Assembly: GCA_964345825.1 (NCBI GenBank)
Contig: CAYFSI010000001.1
Coordinates: 1 to 64,000 of the forward strand
Length of the DNA: 64,000 nucleotides
Source of the DNA: JAAYDH01 sp964345825
GTDB taxonomy: Bacteria > Bacillota_I > Bacilli_A > RFN20 > CAG-826
Reading direction: 5' to 3'
The notes under the pieces were generated by a model. It ran no database searches. It was given only the letters and a program-made list of their open reading frames with translations, and had not been told where the DNA came from. A program made the translations under genes and the position numbers. This document shows positions 49,884-58,424 of this stretch, piece by piece. Positions within the stretch are counted from its first letter, which is position 1. Every line of letters starts with the position of its first letter.

Positions 49884-50605
49884 ATTAATTTTTCAATTAC
49901 ACTTTCCACATTTTCGTTAATGACTAAATCGCACATGTTGTCCAATGATGTCTCATTTTTGTTAATAACTATTAAATATTTGCCACGGAAATAACGGAGA
50001 AATCCAGCTGCGGGATAAACTGTTAAAGAGGTTCCAACCACAATTAATACTTCGCAGGTCATGATGGCTGAAATCGTTTTCATTATTAAGTCTTCATTGA
50101 GCGGCTCATCATATAAAACGACATCCGGTTTTATAATGCCTCCACATTTATCACAATGAGGTATATCAACGCTTTTTTGTATGTATTTCATGCCAAAAAG
50201 ACGATTGCATTCTTGACAGTAATTTCGATGCACATTGCCGTGCAATTCGTATACCACTGATGATCCGGCTTCTTGATGCAAACCATCAATATTTTGGGTA
50301 ATTACAACGACATTTTTACCTTGCTTTTCTAAATCTGCAAAATACTTGTGCGCAATATTTGGTTTGGCGTTATCGTAAAGCATTTTTTTGCGGTAGAATT
50401 CATAAAAATCTTTTGTTTGTTTGACAAAAAATGAATGCGATAATATCTCCTCAGGTTTTGCTTTGTTCTTTTCGCTAGAATGATAAATTCCGCTTTCGCT
50501 TCTAAAGTCAGGAATTCCACTGGCTACTGAAATGCCTGCTCCAGTGAAAACAACAATTTGGCTACCTTCATTAATCATATTTCCTAAGAGTTCGTACTTA
50601 TTCAT
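49880..50605 (-). CDS. cobB: NAD-dependent protein deacylase, sirtuin (Sir2/CobB-type)
   Basis: The 241-residue sirtuin removes acyl groups from lysines using NAD+. The NAD-binding GAGISVASGIPDFRS, TQNIDGLHQEAG and the catalytic His in ELHGNVHR are all present. A four-Cys zinc module CQECNRLF...CDKCGG and the GTSLTVYPAAG segment complete the family. The Ala-Glu-type residues that mark sirtuin-5 desuccinylases are not obvious. Start ATG at 50605 with an upstream TATAAT-like AT-rich region. Cotranscribed with gph. Confidence 0.95.
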   Translation of the reverse strand: MNKYELLGNMINEGSQIVVFTGAGISVASGIPDFRSESGIYHSSEKNKAKPEEILSHSFFVKQTKDFYEFYRKKMLYDNAKPNIAHKYFADLEKQGKNVVVITQNIDGLHQEAGSSVVYELHGNVHRNYCQECNRLFGMKYIQKSVDIPHCDKCGGIIKPDVVLYDEPLNEDLIMKTISAIMTCEVLIVVGTSLTVYPAAGFLRYFRGKYLIVINKNETSLDNMCDLVINENVESVIEKLI

Positions 50606-50771
50606 ACTAGTATTATAATGATATTTTGATTATATCAAAAGGAATAACATTATTTCTTCTTTTTGAAGCCTTTTTGCATGTATTTTGCCTAAAAAAGGAC
50701 CTTATAAGGTCCACTCGTTCTCAAAAGTTTAGACTTTTCGCGCGTTTGCTTGTATAATGCGTGTTGCTTGT

Positions 50772-52841
50772 ATGGGACAATTCAAATATATATTATCGAG
50801 TCTTTGGTTTTGGGTTATTATCGTTCTTTCATGCTTTTATGTTGAGAACATTGCCCTTCTTTCTAATGGCTCACCAATGGAAGGTTTTTCCAACCCTGTT
50901 TTTTATATCATTACCGCTTTGATTTTAATCATGATGATTGCGTATTTTTTCCTTGAACACAAAAAAAACAAGATGAAGGCTGGCTGGATAGTTTTATCCA
51001 TTTTAATTATTCTTTTTATTTCCATTAGCGTTGCTATTTGGACAAATCCAACTTCAACATATTTTTCCAATTCAGATACTGGCATAGAAGCCACTCTAAC
51101 ATTTTCGATAAATGAAAAAATTCGTTATACCCTTCAATTATTAATTAGTTTTGTCGTTATTTATATGATGATGTTCACATTCGTTAAAGGAAGACTTAGA
51201 TTCGCTAAGCTAAAATGGTTGGCCTATTCAGTTATTATTTTCGTCGTTTTAGCATCAATATTTTCTTTGATTTTTGAAATTGATATTTACAAAGCTATCT
51301 TTCAAGGAAATTTCACTGGGAATGGCGTAGGGTCGTTCTTTATTAATCCAAACATCTTCGGCTTGTGTTTAATGTTAGGAATTATGGCCTGCATTTTAGT
51401 CAATTTCCCTCATTCCAAATGGTGGTCATACATTTTAATGTTGTTCTTTTTTGGGGTAATGATTTTTACCCTTTCGAACACGGCCTTACTTATTTCCAGT
51501 GGGCTCCTCATCGTTTATATTTTGGCTAAAATAATTATTGGATACATTCAACGACACTATATTCGATCTTCAGTGTTTATTATTATAATTTTCGCCACCG
51601 CTATCAGCCTGCTCATTGTTTATCTGATTGGCGAATCCAAGCAATGGCCATTTATGGTTGCATTTAAAGAGTTCTTGAAACGATTTATCTTTAGAAACGA
51701 CTTTAGAACGTTCAGCAATAGAACACAAATTTGGTCTTGGGCCATAGATTTACTTAAAAAAGAACCGCTTAGACTTATTTTTGGATATGGGTATGGGGCG
51801 AGTTCAAAACTGATAGCGACCTATTCTACTATCTTTGAACGCGCTGTAAGAACATGTCATTCTGGCTATGTTGAAGTCTTTTTAATGAGTGGCATTGTTG
51901 GATTAAGTTTCTATACTATCGGAATCGGATTTGGCTTTTATTGTATTATTCGTTTGCTTATTAGAAAACAGTTTCGTTTTGCTCTTATGTATATGCTATT
52001 TTATTTTTGCATCCTCGCCCATAATATCGTTGAATCAACGCGTTTCTTTGATGTTTCTACCTCAGGAGCCATTATCATGCTGCTTTTCTATTTGCCACCC
52101 ATCGCGGTCTGGCAACATATGAGAAAGCCCCAGCTGGTCAAGCAAGCCACCCACAATGATGTGTGGCAAAACAATGTTAGTTCCGCCAGCATTATTCGTG
52201 TTATTACTTTGGTAATTGTTTCATTAATATTAACATTATCGAGTTCTTTTTTAACCAACCTTCCTTATGAAAATCCTCTATTTAGAAACATCATTTTAAT
52301 GAGTCTTTTATTCCTGGCAGTAAACTTGATTTTCTTGCCATATTTTACCGCCCTCATTTATAGGCATAGTTCCAATGCGAGATTTGTCGTTAGACTAATG
52401 ATTTATGGAACATTGCTACTAGGCATTAGTGGTGGAGCGGGATATGCTTTCTATACATATTTGAATCTAGGCATTTCCACAACAATAATTCTTTCAATTC
52501 TATGCTACCTTGCAGTGGGGTTAATTCTAACCACTATCTTTCGTTTTGTTTTTCGTGGCAGATTTAAAACTTGGCTATTTGAAATCATTCACGCGATTAT
52601 TGTTACACCTGGACTCGCTGTGCCTTTTACCGCTGTTATTGGTGGCACCTTAACTGTCATTATTAATGCTTTTATTCCTTTTGATGCTCTTACTTTAGCA
52701 ACTGTGATGGCGATGAACTTGTTAATTTTTTACCTTTCTTTTACTTTTATCCCTTTTAAAGACCGAACTGAAATGGCAAAAGAATTCAACGACGAAGGCC
52801 TCTTCAATTGGCGTAGAGCGGTGGTGAAGGACAAAATTTAG
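50772..52841 (+). CDS. O-antigen ligase/Wzy-like polytopic membrane protein with extra C-terminal membrane region
   Basis: The 689-residue product has about 10-12 helices in the first 450 residues. The segment SNRTQIWSWAIDLLKKEPLRLIFGYGYG plus CHSGYVEVFLMSGIVGLSFY is typical of O-antigen ligase / Wzy C-terminal domains. About 6 more helices follow (residues about 470-680), after a linker, which most such proteins lack. TATAAT (50753-50758) overlaps the ATG at 50757, so I chose ATG 50772; an SD is absent and the leader would be about 7 bases. It is 1 base from smpB. It may ligate or polymerise polysaccharide on the cell surface. Confidence 0.72.
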   Translation: MGQFKYILSSLWFWVIIVLSCFYVENIALLSNGSPMEGFSNPVFYIITALILIMMIAYFFLEHKKNKMKAGWIVLSILIILFISISVAIWTNPTSTYFSNSDTGIEATLTFSINEKIRYTLQLLISFVVIYMMMFTFVKGRLRFAKLKWLAYSVIIFVVLASIFSLIFEIDIYKAIFQGNFTGNGVGSFFINPNIFGLCLMLGIMACILVNFPHSKWWSYILMLFFFGVMIFTLSNTALLISSGLLIVYILAKIIIGYIQRHYIRSSVFIIIIFATAISLLIVYLIGESKQWPFMVAFKEFLKRFIFRNDFRTFSNRTQIWSWAIDLLKKEPLRLIFGYGYGASSKLIATYSTIFERAVRTCHSGYVEVFLMSGIVGLSFYTIGIGFGFYCIIRLLIRKQFRFALMYMLFYFCILAHNIVESTRFFDVSTSGAIIMLLFYLPPIAVWQHMRKPQLVKQATHNDVWQNNVSSASIIRVITLVIVSLILTLSSSFLTNLPYENPLFRNIILMSLLFLAVNLIFLPYFTALIYRHSSNARFVVRLMIYGTLLLGISGGAGYAFYTYLNLGISTTIILSILCYLAVGLILTTIFRFVFRGRFKTWLFEIIHAIIVTPGLAVPFTAVIGGTLTVIINAFIPFDALTLATVMAMNLLIFYLSFTFIPFKDRTEMAKEFNDEGLFNWRRAVVKDKI

Positions 52842-52842
52842 T

Positions 52843-53295
52843 ATGAATAAGAAAACTGAAAACATAAAAATTATTTCCACAAATAAGAAAGCGCATTTTA
52901 ACTATTTTTTAAGTGACTTTACCGAATGCGGAATCGTTCTTGTGGGCACCGAAATTAAATCTCTCCGCGCTAATTCATGTTCCATTGTCGACGCCTATGT
53001 TTTAATTCGCCAAGAAGAGATGGAAATCATCAATATGCATATCAACCCTTACGAGCAAGGCAATATTTTTAATCACGACCCATTAAGGGCGAGAAAACTC
53101 TTGCTTCATAAAAGAGAAATTAATTGGTTTACCAACCAAATTAAAAAGGGTGGCTACACGATTGTACCAACGCGAGTCTATTTACGAAATGGCAAAGCCA
53201 AGGTAGAAATCGCCCTTGCCAAAGGAAAGAAACTTTACGATAAACGTGAAGCCATTAAAAAAAGAGACCTTGAAAGGGATCTTGAGCGAGAGTGA
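52843..53295 (+). CDS. smpB: SsrA-binding protein SmpB
   Basis: SmpB is the protein partner of tmRNA and occupies the empty A site. The 150-residue protein has KIISTNKKAHFNYFLSDF, GIVLVGTEIKSLRANSCSIVDAYV and the MHINPYEQGN segment. The basic C-terminal tail has KREAIKKRDLERDLER, which follows the mRNA channel. It lies one base after the Wzy-like gene and 37 kb from ssrA. With rqcP it gives two routes for stalled ribosomes. Confidence 0.97.
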   Translation: MNKKTENIKIISTNKKAHFNYFLSDFTECGIVLVGTEIKSLRANSCSIVDAYVLIRQEEMEIINMHINPYEQGNIFNHDPLRARKLLLHKREINWFTNQIKKGGYTIVPTRVYLRNGKAKVEIALAKGKKLYDKREAIKKRDLERDLERE

Positions 53296-53298
53296 GTT

Positions 53299-54525
53299 AT
53301 GAAATATTTAGAACAACTTATTTCCGTTCGTTCTTCGGGAGACTATCAACGTGAAAACTTTGATCGTTTTCTTCGCGATGTTTCTTTTGAATATTTAATT
53401 CCATCCGTTCATATCGCCGGAACAAATGGAAAAGGCTCCACAGCCTCTTATCTAGCCTCAATATATAAAGAAGCAGGTTATAAAGTTGGTTTATTCATGT
53501 CTCCTGGATTAAACCAGATTAATGAGATGATTAGCGTTGGCGACAATTTGATTAGTGATGAAGAGATTGAAGATACCATCCAAGTATATAGACGGAGCAT
53601 TCTCCAATATGAATTGTCTGCTTTTGAAATATTAACCTTGATTGCTCTTACCCACTTCACTGATTGTCAATGTGATATCGCGATTATCGAATGCGGTATG
53701 GGCGGTTTAATTGATGCTACGAATATATTTATTCCTGTCCTATCCATCATTACCTCTGTCAGTATGGAACACACTGAATATCTCGGGCGCTCCATCACCG
53801 AAATAGCGGAACAAAAAGCTGGAATAATAAAGGAAGAAATTCCTGTTTTAATTGGCGATGTCAGTGAAGATGTGCTCTCTGTTGTTTCCCGTGAAGCTCG
53901 TTATAAGCAAAGCGAAATCTATAGCGTTTCGATCCCAAATAATGTTTTGTATTCGGAAACTGGATACTCTTTTGACTATCTAACATTTCGTAATTTGAAG
54001 ATTCAATCAATCGGACAGTACAGCGTTTATGATGCTTGTTTAGCCATTGAAGCTGTTCAGATACTAAAAGACCTTTTTCCAACAAATGAAGAAGCTTTAG
54101 TTAATGGTATATATAAGATGGTTATTCCAGCGAGAATGGAAGCTGTTCACAATAATCCATTAGTAATTGTCGATGGTGCTCACAATCCAGAGGCGATGGA
54201 AAGTCTTATGATTTCCATTGAAAAAGTCAGCAAATATCGGCCAATTCATGTTGTTTTTGCTTGTTTTAAAGATAAAAAATTTCCTCTTATGTTGAATTTT
54301 ATTGGTCAGGTTGGCGAAGTAATTCTAACGACTTTTGACCACCCTAGAGCTCGCGGAAGAGATGATTATTTCCTTTTTGCCGATGAGTATGAATTCTATG
54401 AAGACCCCAAACAATTAGTGTTTACTCTCATGGAGAAGTACCCAGAAGATGTTATTCTTATTACGGGATCTCTTGCTTTCGCTGGATATATGAGAGATCT
54501 CTTTAAAAATGGCGGTCTGCTATGA
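53299..54525 (+). CDS. folC: Folylpolyglutamate synthase (FolC), bifunctional class possible
   Basis: FolC adds glutamates to folate and traps it in the cell. The 408-residue Mur-ligase-fold enzyme has HIAGTNGKGSTASYLASI (ATP P-loop GTNGKGS), the SPGLNQINEMI loop, and IIECGMGGLIDATNI. MEHTEYLG and the C-terminal VIVDGAHNPEAMESLMIS are also present. Its stop overlaps folT (ATGA). Because folT follows, this likely serves salvage. Whether it also has dihydrofolate synthase activity cannot be decided; no other folate biosynthesis genes are near. Confidence 0.95.
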   Translation: MKYLEQLISVRSSGDYQRENFDRFLRDVSFEYLIPSVHIAGTNGKGSTASYLASIYKEAGYKVGLFMSPGLNQINEMISVGDNLISDEEIEDTIQVYRRSILQYELSAFEILTLIALTHFTDCQCDIAIIECGMGGLIDATNIFIPVLSIITSVSMEHTEYLGRSITEIAEQKAGIIKEEIPVLIGDVSEDVLSVVSREARYKQSEIYSVSIPNNVLYSETGYSFDYLTFRNLKIQSIGQYSVYDACLAIEAVQILKDLFPTNEEALVNGIYKMVIPARMEAVHNNPLVIVDGAHNPEAMESLMISIEKVSKYRPIHVVFACFKDKKFPLMLNFIGQVGEVILTTFDHPRARGRDDYFLFADEYEFYEDPKQLVFTLMEKYPEDVILITGSLAFAGYMRDLFKNGGLL

Positions 54526-55319
54526 AATCTTTTTTCCCACGCAACAATCTTGATCAAATCTCTAAAATTGCTTTCGCTGGATTATTTATTGCTATTGCTG
54601 TCATTTTACAAAAAGTACTAGCTATTAATTATATTCCCATCATTCCTTTTGTGCGCATCTCTCCCGGCGGTCCTGCCATCATCATTTTCGCTTCTATTTT
54701 GCTTGGCCCTTGGTATGGTTTATTGGTGGGGGCGGCTTCCGATCTTATTGGCTATGCATTATTTGATGCTAGTGGTTTTGGTTTCTTTCCTACAATCACT
54801 TTGATTTATGCCGTACTAGGTTTACTGCCTTATTTCGTGTTTTCTCTTTTCAAAAAAGTTCGTAGTAACAAACTTTCTTTGATATTTATTATTGCCTTTA
54901 TGGCTATTTGTTTGACCATTGTTTCGATCTTTTTATTTCTTAACAATACACTTACCCTTTTCAGCAAAACATACGACATTACTCTATTGATGAAAATCTT
55001 GATTCCAAGCCTCATGCTTTTGCTATTCGTTTGTCTCTTATTATTTATTATTTTGTATAACCGAAGAGTAAGAGCAAACAATGAAAATTTACCTCTCTAC
55101 CCTGCTCAAACATCATTCGCGTTAATCATCGTTGAGCTTGTTGTAATGGTAATATTTGGCTCTTTAATGAAAGCCATTGCATTTGGCTTTGAAACCTTCT
55201 GGGTCATCTTGTTTAGTCAATTAATTATCATGTTTGTGAACATTCCTTTAAATACAATTGTCATCACTATTCTCGTCAAAGTGATATCCAAACATTTTCT
55301 TAAGAAAAACGAAGATTAA
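54522..55319 (+). CDS. folT: Folate ECF transporter S component (FolT-like)
   Basis: The 265-residue product has about six to seven hydrophobic helices. The FolT pattern is visible in PFVRISPGGPAIIIFASILLGPWYGLLVGAASDLIGYALFDASGFGFFPTITLIYAVLGLLP, which includes the folate-binding loop region. It is about 80 residues longer than standard FolT because of a hydrophobic insertion near residues 110-190. It is translationally coupled to folC (ATGA), giving an uptake-plus-retention unit. The common ECF module is outside the window. Confidence 0.87.
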   Translation: MKSFFPRNNLDQISKIAFAGLFIAIAVILQKVLAINYIPIIPFVRISPGGPAIIIFASILLGPWYGLLVGAASDLIGYALFDASGFGFFPTITLIYAVLGLLPYFVFSLFKKVRSNKLSLIFIIAFMAICLTIVSIFLFLNNTLTLFSKTYDITLLMKILIPSLMLLLFVCLLLFIILYNRRVRANNENLPLYPAQTSFALIIVELVVMVIFGSLMKAIAFGFETFWVILFSQLIIMFVNIPLNTIVITILVKVISKHFLKKNED

Positions 55320-55325
55320 GTAATG

Positions 55326-55337
55326 TATAATTAAAAT
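55326..55337 (+). promoter_or_regulatory. Predicted leaderless promoter before the 55338 gene
   Basis: Perfect TATAAT at 55326-55331 followed by exactly 6 bases (TAAAAT) and then ATG. No Shine-Dalgarno. The A of ATG falls at the expected +1. Confidence 0.6.
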
Positions 55338-55562
55338 ATGAAAAATAAAAAAGAAATCGACAAGCCTATTGGTTTAGAAGAAAACAAAAATAAAAATGCT
55401 TTCAGTGAAACGGAAGTCATTTTGACTGAAGATTTGCCACTTGAAGAGGACAAAGAGCATCATTCTTTCCCTTGGTTTTCAATTATAGTGTCAGGGGTTA
55501 TTATCCTTTTAATTATCGCTTGTTTGATTATCATCTTTATTTTTGGTGGACCGGTATCATGA
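55338..55562 (+). CDS. Small membrane protein, 74 residues
   Basis: The first 45 residues are hydrophilic (Lys/Glu rich), followed by one helix WFSIIVSGVIILLIIACLIIIFIFGG. It would place a charged segment in the cytoplasm. The stop overlaps the start of the next gene as ATGA (55559-55562), so both form a cassette. No family recognised. Position just before rpmG-secE-nusG is not an operon link, because a promoter lies in between. Confidence 0.65.
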   Translation: MKNKKEIDKPIGLEENKNKNAFSETEVILTEDLPLEEDKEHHSFPWFSIIVSGVIILLIIACLIIIFIFGGPVS

Positions 55563-56308
55563 TTAAACAATTACTACTGGTTTTGATGATTTCAAGTGGA
55601 TTGTTCATCAATAACCCACATATGCCTGTTCGTTCTTTACCAGTTGAACAAGATAATTTGATACTTGAAAGCAAAGAAAATGGACACTACAAACTTATTG
55701 GTATTACTGATTCTAATGTTTCAGAGATTCGTATTTACTTTAATGAAAGTTATTACATTGACGAGATTGAATCAGGGGCTTTTGACACAGTTTTGAATCT
55801 TGAATCTTTGATGATTTCTTATACGGTTACATCAATTCCATCTCCTCTTTTCACCTCTCCAGAAGACCATCCATATTTTGAAATGATTTATTACACTGGT
55901 AGTGAGACAGAGTGGGGCAACTTAAATTACTTAACCTCATACTCGGTTTCTTTTGATTCTTGTGATGAAGGATTTATCCGCATGTGGAATCGTGATGTTC
56001 GACCACAGGCAAACAGCAATTTGTGCGATATTAATCGTGCACTATATGAGCGTGTAATTGAACTTTATGAAACTCTTTCCGAAACCGATCGACAAATAGT
56101 TGATGACTATGTTGATTTGGCAGAAAGTAAAATAAGCGATTCAATTTCCACTCTCAAGACTTTTTTTCAACAAACGAACACATCTTATTCTGATAATAGA
56201 GAAGTTTCTTCGAGCACGATGATTTCTTTTGTCATCGTCATAGCGGTTGTTGGAATGACATTTATTATGGTCTTCTACTATCTTAAGGATAAACACATCA
56301 TCCAATAA
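55559..56308 (+). CDS. Predicted secreted/surface protein with signal peptide and C-terminal membrane anchor
   Basis: The 249-residue product has an N-terminal signal (IKQLLLVLMISSGLFI), a single leucine-rich-like repeat of the BspA type (SYYIDEIESGAFDTVLNLESLM), a Cys pair in FDSCDEGF...NLCDINRAL, an alpha-helical stretch (RALYERVIELYETLSETDRQIV) and a C-terminal helix (MISFVIVIAVVGMTFIMVFYYLK). This suggests a surface-exposed domain tethered by the C-terminal helix. Start ATG at 55559 overlaps the upstream gene stop. Function unknown. Confidence 0.65.
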   Translation: MIKQLLLVLMISSGLFINNPHMPVRSLPVEQDNLILESKENGHYKLIGITDSNVSEIRIYFNESYYIDEIESGAFDTVLNLESLMISYTVTSIPSPLFTSPEDHPYFEMIYYTGSETEWGNLNYLTSYSVSFDSCDEGFIRMWNRDVRPQANSNLCDINRALYERVIELYETLSETDRQIVDDYVDLAESKISDSISTLKTFFQQTNTSYSDNREVSSSTMISFVIVIAVVGMTFIMVFYYLKDKHIIQ

Positions 56309-56310
56309 GT

Positions 56311-56339
56311 TTGTCTAACAATAATTTTTATTTTACAAT
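56311..56339 (+). promoter_or_regulatory. Promoter of rpmG-secE-nusG
   Basis: TTGTCT at 56311-56316, a 17-base spacer, TACAAT at 56334-56339. A second overlapping candidate is TTTACA (56332-56337) with TACATT at 56355-56360 preceded by TGC (extended -10), also with 17-base spacing. Tandem promoters are plausible. Confidence 0.72.
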
Positions 56340-56390
56340 AACAACTGTATGTGCTACATTATTAAAGCAAACTTAAGATAGGGTAGATAG

Positions 56391-56537
56391 ATGAGAGAAA
56401 AAGTACTTTTGATTTGTGAAGATTGTTTATCTCGCAACTATACCTTGATGATGAAAAAAGAAGGCTTTAAAACCCTCGAAATCAAAAAGTATTGCCCTCA
56501 TTGTGGAAAACACACAATCCACAAAATTAGTAAATAG
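56391..56537 (+). CDS. rpmG: 50S ribosomal protein L33, zinc type
   Basis: A 48-codon frame encodes MREKVLLICEDCLSRNYTLM and continues with EIKKYCPHCGKHTIHKISK. L33 is a small ribosomal protein; the four Cys (CEDC, CPHC) bind zinc, so this is the C+ form. It precedes secE and nusG, the standard Bacilli order. SD is weak (TAGGG). TAG stops at 56535-56537, with 11 bases to secE. Confidence 0.95.
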   Translation: MREKVLLICEDCLSRNYTLMMKKEGFKTLEIKKYCPHCGKHTIHKISK

Positions 56538-56548
56538 GAGGTTCCTTT

Positions 56549-56761
56549 ATGGGAATGAAATCTTATGCAAAAGGCGTTGTCAAAGAAGGCAAACGCGTTA
56601 GATGGCCAAAGCGAGATGAATTAATCCCCGCCATTATTGTCACAGTGGTGATAGCGGTTCTTGCTGCTCTCATTCTTTTAGCCGAGGATGCAGCTGGAAA
56701 TCGACTAATCGAAATTCTTGGCGATGCTTTTAAATCATTTGGTGGAGGCACAGGGGCATAA
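56549..56761 (+). CDS. secE: Preprotein translocase subunit SecE
   Basis: SecE holds the SecY channel together. The 70-residue product has the amphipathic start VKEGKRVRWPKRDELIPAI, with the conserved RVRWP(K)R motif, and one membrane helix (IIVTVVIAVLAALILLAED). Gram-positive SecE of this length have a single helix. SD TAGGAGG. The stop shares a base with the nusG start (TAATG). Confidence 0.96.
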   Translation: MGMKSYAKGVVKEGKRVRWPKRDELIPAIIVTVVIAVLAALILLAEDAAGNRLIEILGDAFKSFGGGTGA

Positions 56762-57375
56762 TGGCAGACGAAATTAAAGCTTTTACTGATACGACGACTG
56801 ATGTCAGCGACAGCGAAAATAAACAAAGCAAACTAGGCGAAAAAGCCTGGTATGTCGTCAACACTTATTCTACTCATGAAAGAAAAGTAGCCGATAATCT
56901 TACACGTCGTGTCGAATCAATGGGTCTACAAGAACTCATTTTTCGAATCATTGTAGCCGAGCACGAAGTGCCAGTTATGAAAGATGGTCTTCCAACAGGC
57001 AAAACAAGAATGAAAAACCTATATCCAGGTTATGTCTTCGTTGAAATGATTATGACTGACTATGCTTGGTATGTCGTTCGTAATACTCCTGGAGTTACTG
57101 GTTTCGTTGGATCATCTGGTAAAGGAACTAAACCATTCCCTGTTCCAAGAGAACAAGTTGAACCTGTTTTGAAGAGAATGGGCATGATTGATGAACAAAT
57201 GTATGACCGTTACAGCATCGGAGACCTTGTCAAAGTTATTCATGGCGCTCTTGAAGGAACAGAAGGCAACATTGTTTCCATTAATCGTGAGACCGGGGCA
57301 GTTGAACTCGAAACCGTCTTCTTCGGAAGAACGACCAAACTCGAAGTTGAATTCTCCGAAATCGAAAAAGTATAA
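56761..57375 (+). CDS. nusG: Transcription elongation/termination factor NusG
   Basis: NusG binds RNA polymerase and affects pausing and termination. The 204-residue protein has the NGN domain (KAWYVVNTYSTHERKVADNL to about 140, with YPGYVFVEMIMTDYAWYVVRNTPGVTGFVG) and a C-terminal KOW domain (YSIGDLVKVIHGALEGTEGNIVSINRETGAVEL). About 25 acidic N-terminal residues precede the NGN. It is cotranscribed with rpmG and secE and followed by a terminator. Confidence 0.97.
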   Translation: MADEIKAFTDTTTDVSDSENKQSKLGEKAWYVVNTYSTHERKVADNLTRRVESMGLQELIFRIIVAEHEVPVMKDGLPTGKTRMKNLYPGYVFVEMIMTDYAWYVVRNTPGVTGFVGSSGKGTKPFPVPREQVEPVLKRMGMIDEQMYDRYSIGDLVKVIHGALEGTEGNIVSINRETGAVELETVFFGRTTKLEVEFSEIEKV

Positions 57376-57378
57376 AAA

Positions 57379-57405
57379 CAAAGCCACAATTCGTGGCTTT
57401 TCTTT
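57379..57405 (+). terminator. Terminator after nusG
   Basis: AAGCCAC, loop AATTC, GTGGCTT followed by TTCTTTT. Confidence 0.82.
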
Positions 57406-57418
57406 TAACTATTTATGC

Positions 57419-58312
57419 TTAAATAATCTCAGTTTCTAGGGAGGGAAATTCCTCTGGAATTCCAAAGGTGAAATTCCCGGATAACGTACCAGTTGCATCG
57501 AACCATCCGAACTTCTTTACCTTGTATTGTTCAAATATTTCGGTCGAAGAGATGACAAAATTCTCATCGAAATTAATTTTTATATTAACGTTTTTAAAGA
57601 TAGGAGCTTCCTCGAGCCCACCCATTTTTATCATTTGTTTAACATAGTAAAGAACACTAAAAAACGGGTCCAAATCGAGGGATATCTGAAGATGATTTTC
57701 TTCAATTGTGACCGAAGAGGTTTCAAGGCAAGTAAAGCTTGAAATAATATATGGTGAAAAGACAGATAAATCATATCCCCACTCTTCATTAAATTCTTCA
57801 ATGGAAAGAGTTGTTTCGGTGTCGGGATTCCACACCATCTTTTTATTTTGATTATATTTTCCTCGATACCAAGTGATATTTTCGTTTTGATAGAATCTTT
57901 TAGCGACACTAATAAGACCTTTTGATATTGTCTCATAGAAGTATTCATCCCCGTTTTTTAATTGATAAGCGAGAATACTTTGTTTTAATCCCCCCGTGTT
58001 AACCAAACCGCGTGCTTCAAACTTGATGTGATCATTCTTTTTGCTCTGATATATTGCTAGATTGAAAAGTTGATAAGGATTGTACTTTTCTTGATAATCA
58101 ATTAAGCTTGGAGATTCTAAGCGAAAGGTTTCGAAATCAGAAAACAAGGTAGAATTGTCATCTAAATAATCTTCGGGATCAAAATCTTCATAGGTAGGAG
58201 GAACATTATGGAGATTATCATAAATTAAATAACCCCCAATGCCTCCAGTTGCCAAGACAATTAATCCAATTGAAGAGAAGATAATAATCTTTCTAGTGGT
58301 GTCTCTTTTCAT
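57419..58312 (-). CDS. Signal-anchored extracytoplasmic protein, unknown family
   Basis: The 297-residue product has a basic start and one hydrophobic helix (RKIIIFSSIGLIVLATGGIGGYLI), without a Cys lipobox, so it is probably a membrane-anchored protein with its main domain outside. The rest is acidic with many aromatic residues and alternating beta-like segments (VTIEENHLQISLDLDPFFSVLY), reminiscent of the LolA/LppX-like or outer-surface beta-baskets, but not diagnostic. A GAGG sits just upstream of the ATG. It is divergent from the XRE-membrane gene at 58425, which may control it. Confidence 0.65.
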   Translation of the reverse strand: MKRDTTRKIIIFSSIGLIVLATGGIGGYLIYDNLHNVPPTYEDFDPEDYLDDNSTLFSDFETFRLESPSLIDYQEKYNPYQLFNLAIYQSKKNDHIKFEARGLVNTGGLKQSILAYQLKNGDEYFYETISKGLISVAKRFYQNENITWYRGKYNQNKKMVWNPDTETTLSIEEFNEEWGYDLSVFSPYIISSFTCLETSSVTIEENHLQISLDLDPFFSVLYYVKQMIKMGGLEEAPIFKNVNIKINFDENFVISSTEIFEQYKVKKFGWFDATGTLSGNFTFGIPEEFPSLETEII

Positions 58313-58388
58313 ATCCTCATTATTCTAGTTAAAAAAACAGAATTAAGAAACACTCTTTGTTTTTTTGATGGTAAAAAATTTCATAGAG

Positions 58389-58417
58389 TTGTCAAGAAAT
58401 GTTATTTGTTGTATCTT
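58389..58417 (+). promoter_or_regulatory. Promoter of the second XRE gene, predicted leaderless
   Basis: TTGTCA at 58389-58394, 17-base spacer, TATCTT at 58412-58417. Seven bases (TAGAGCC) separate the -10 from the ATG at 58425, so transcription should start at or one base from the start codon. Confidence 0.65.
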
Positions 58418-58424
58418 TAGAGCC

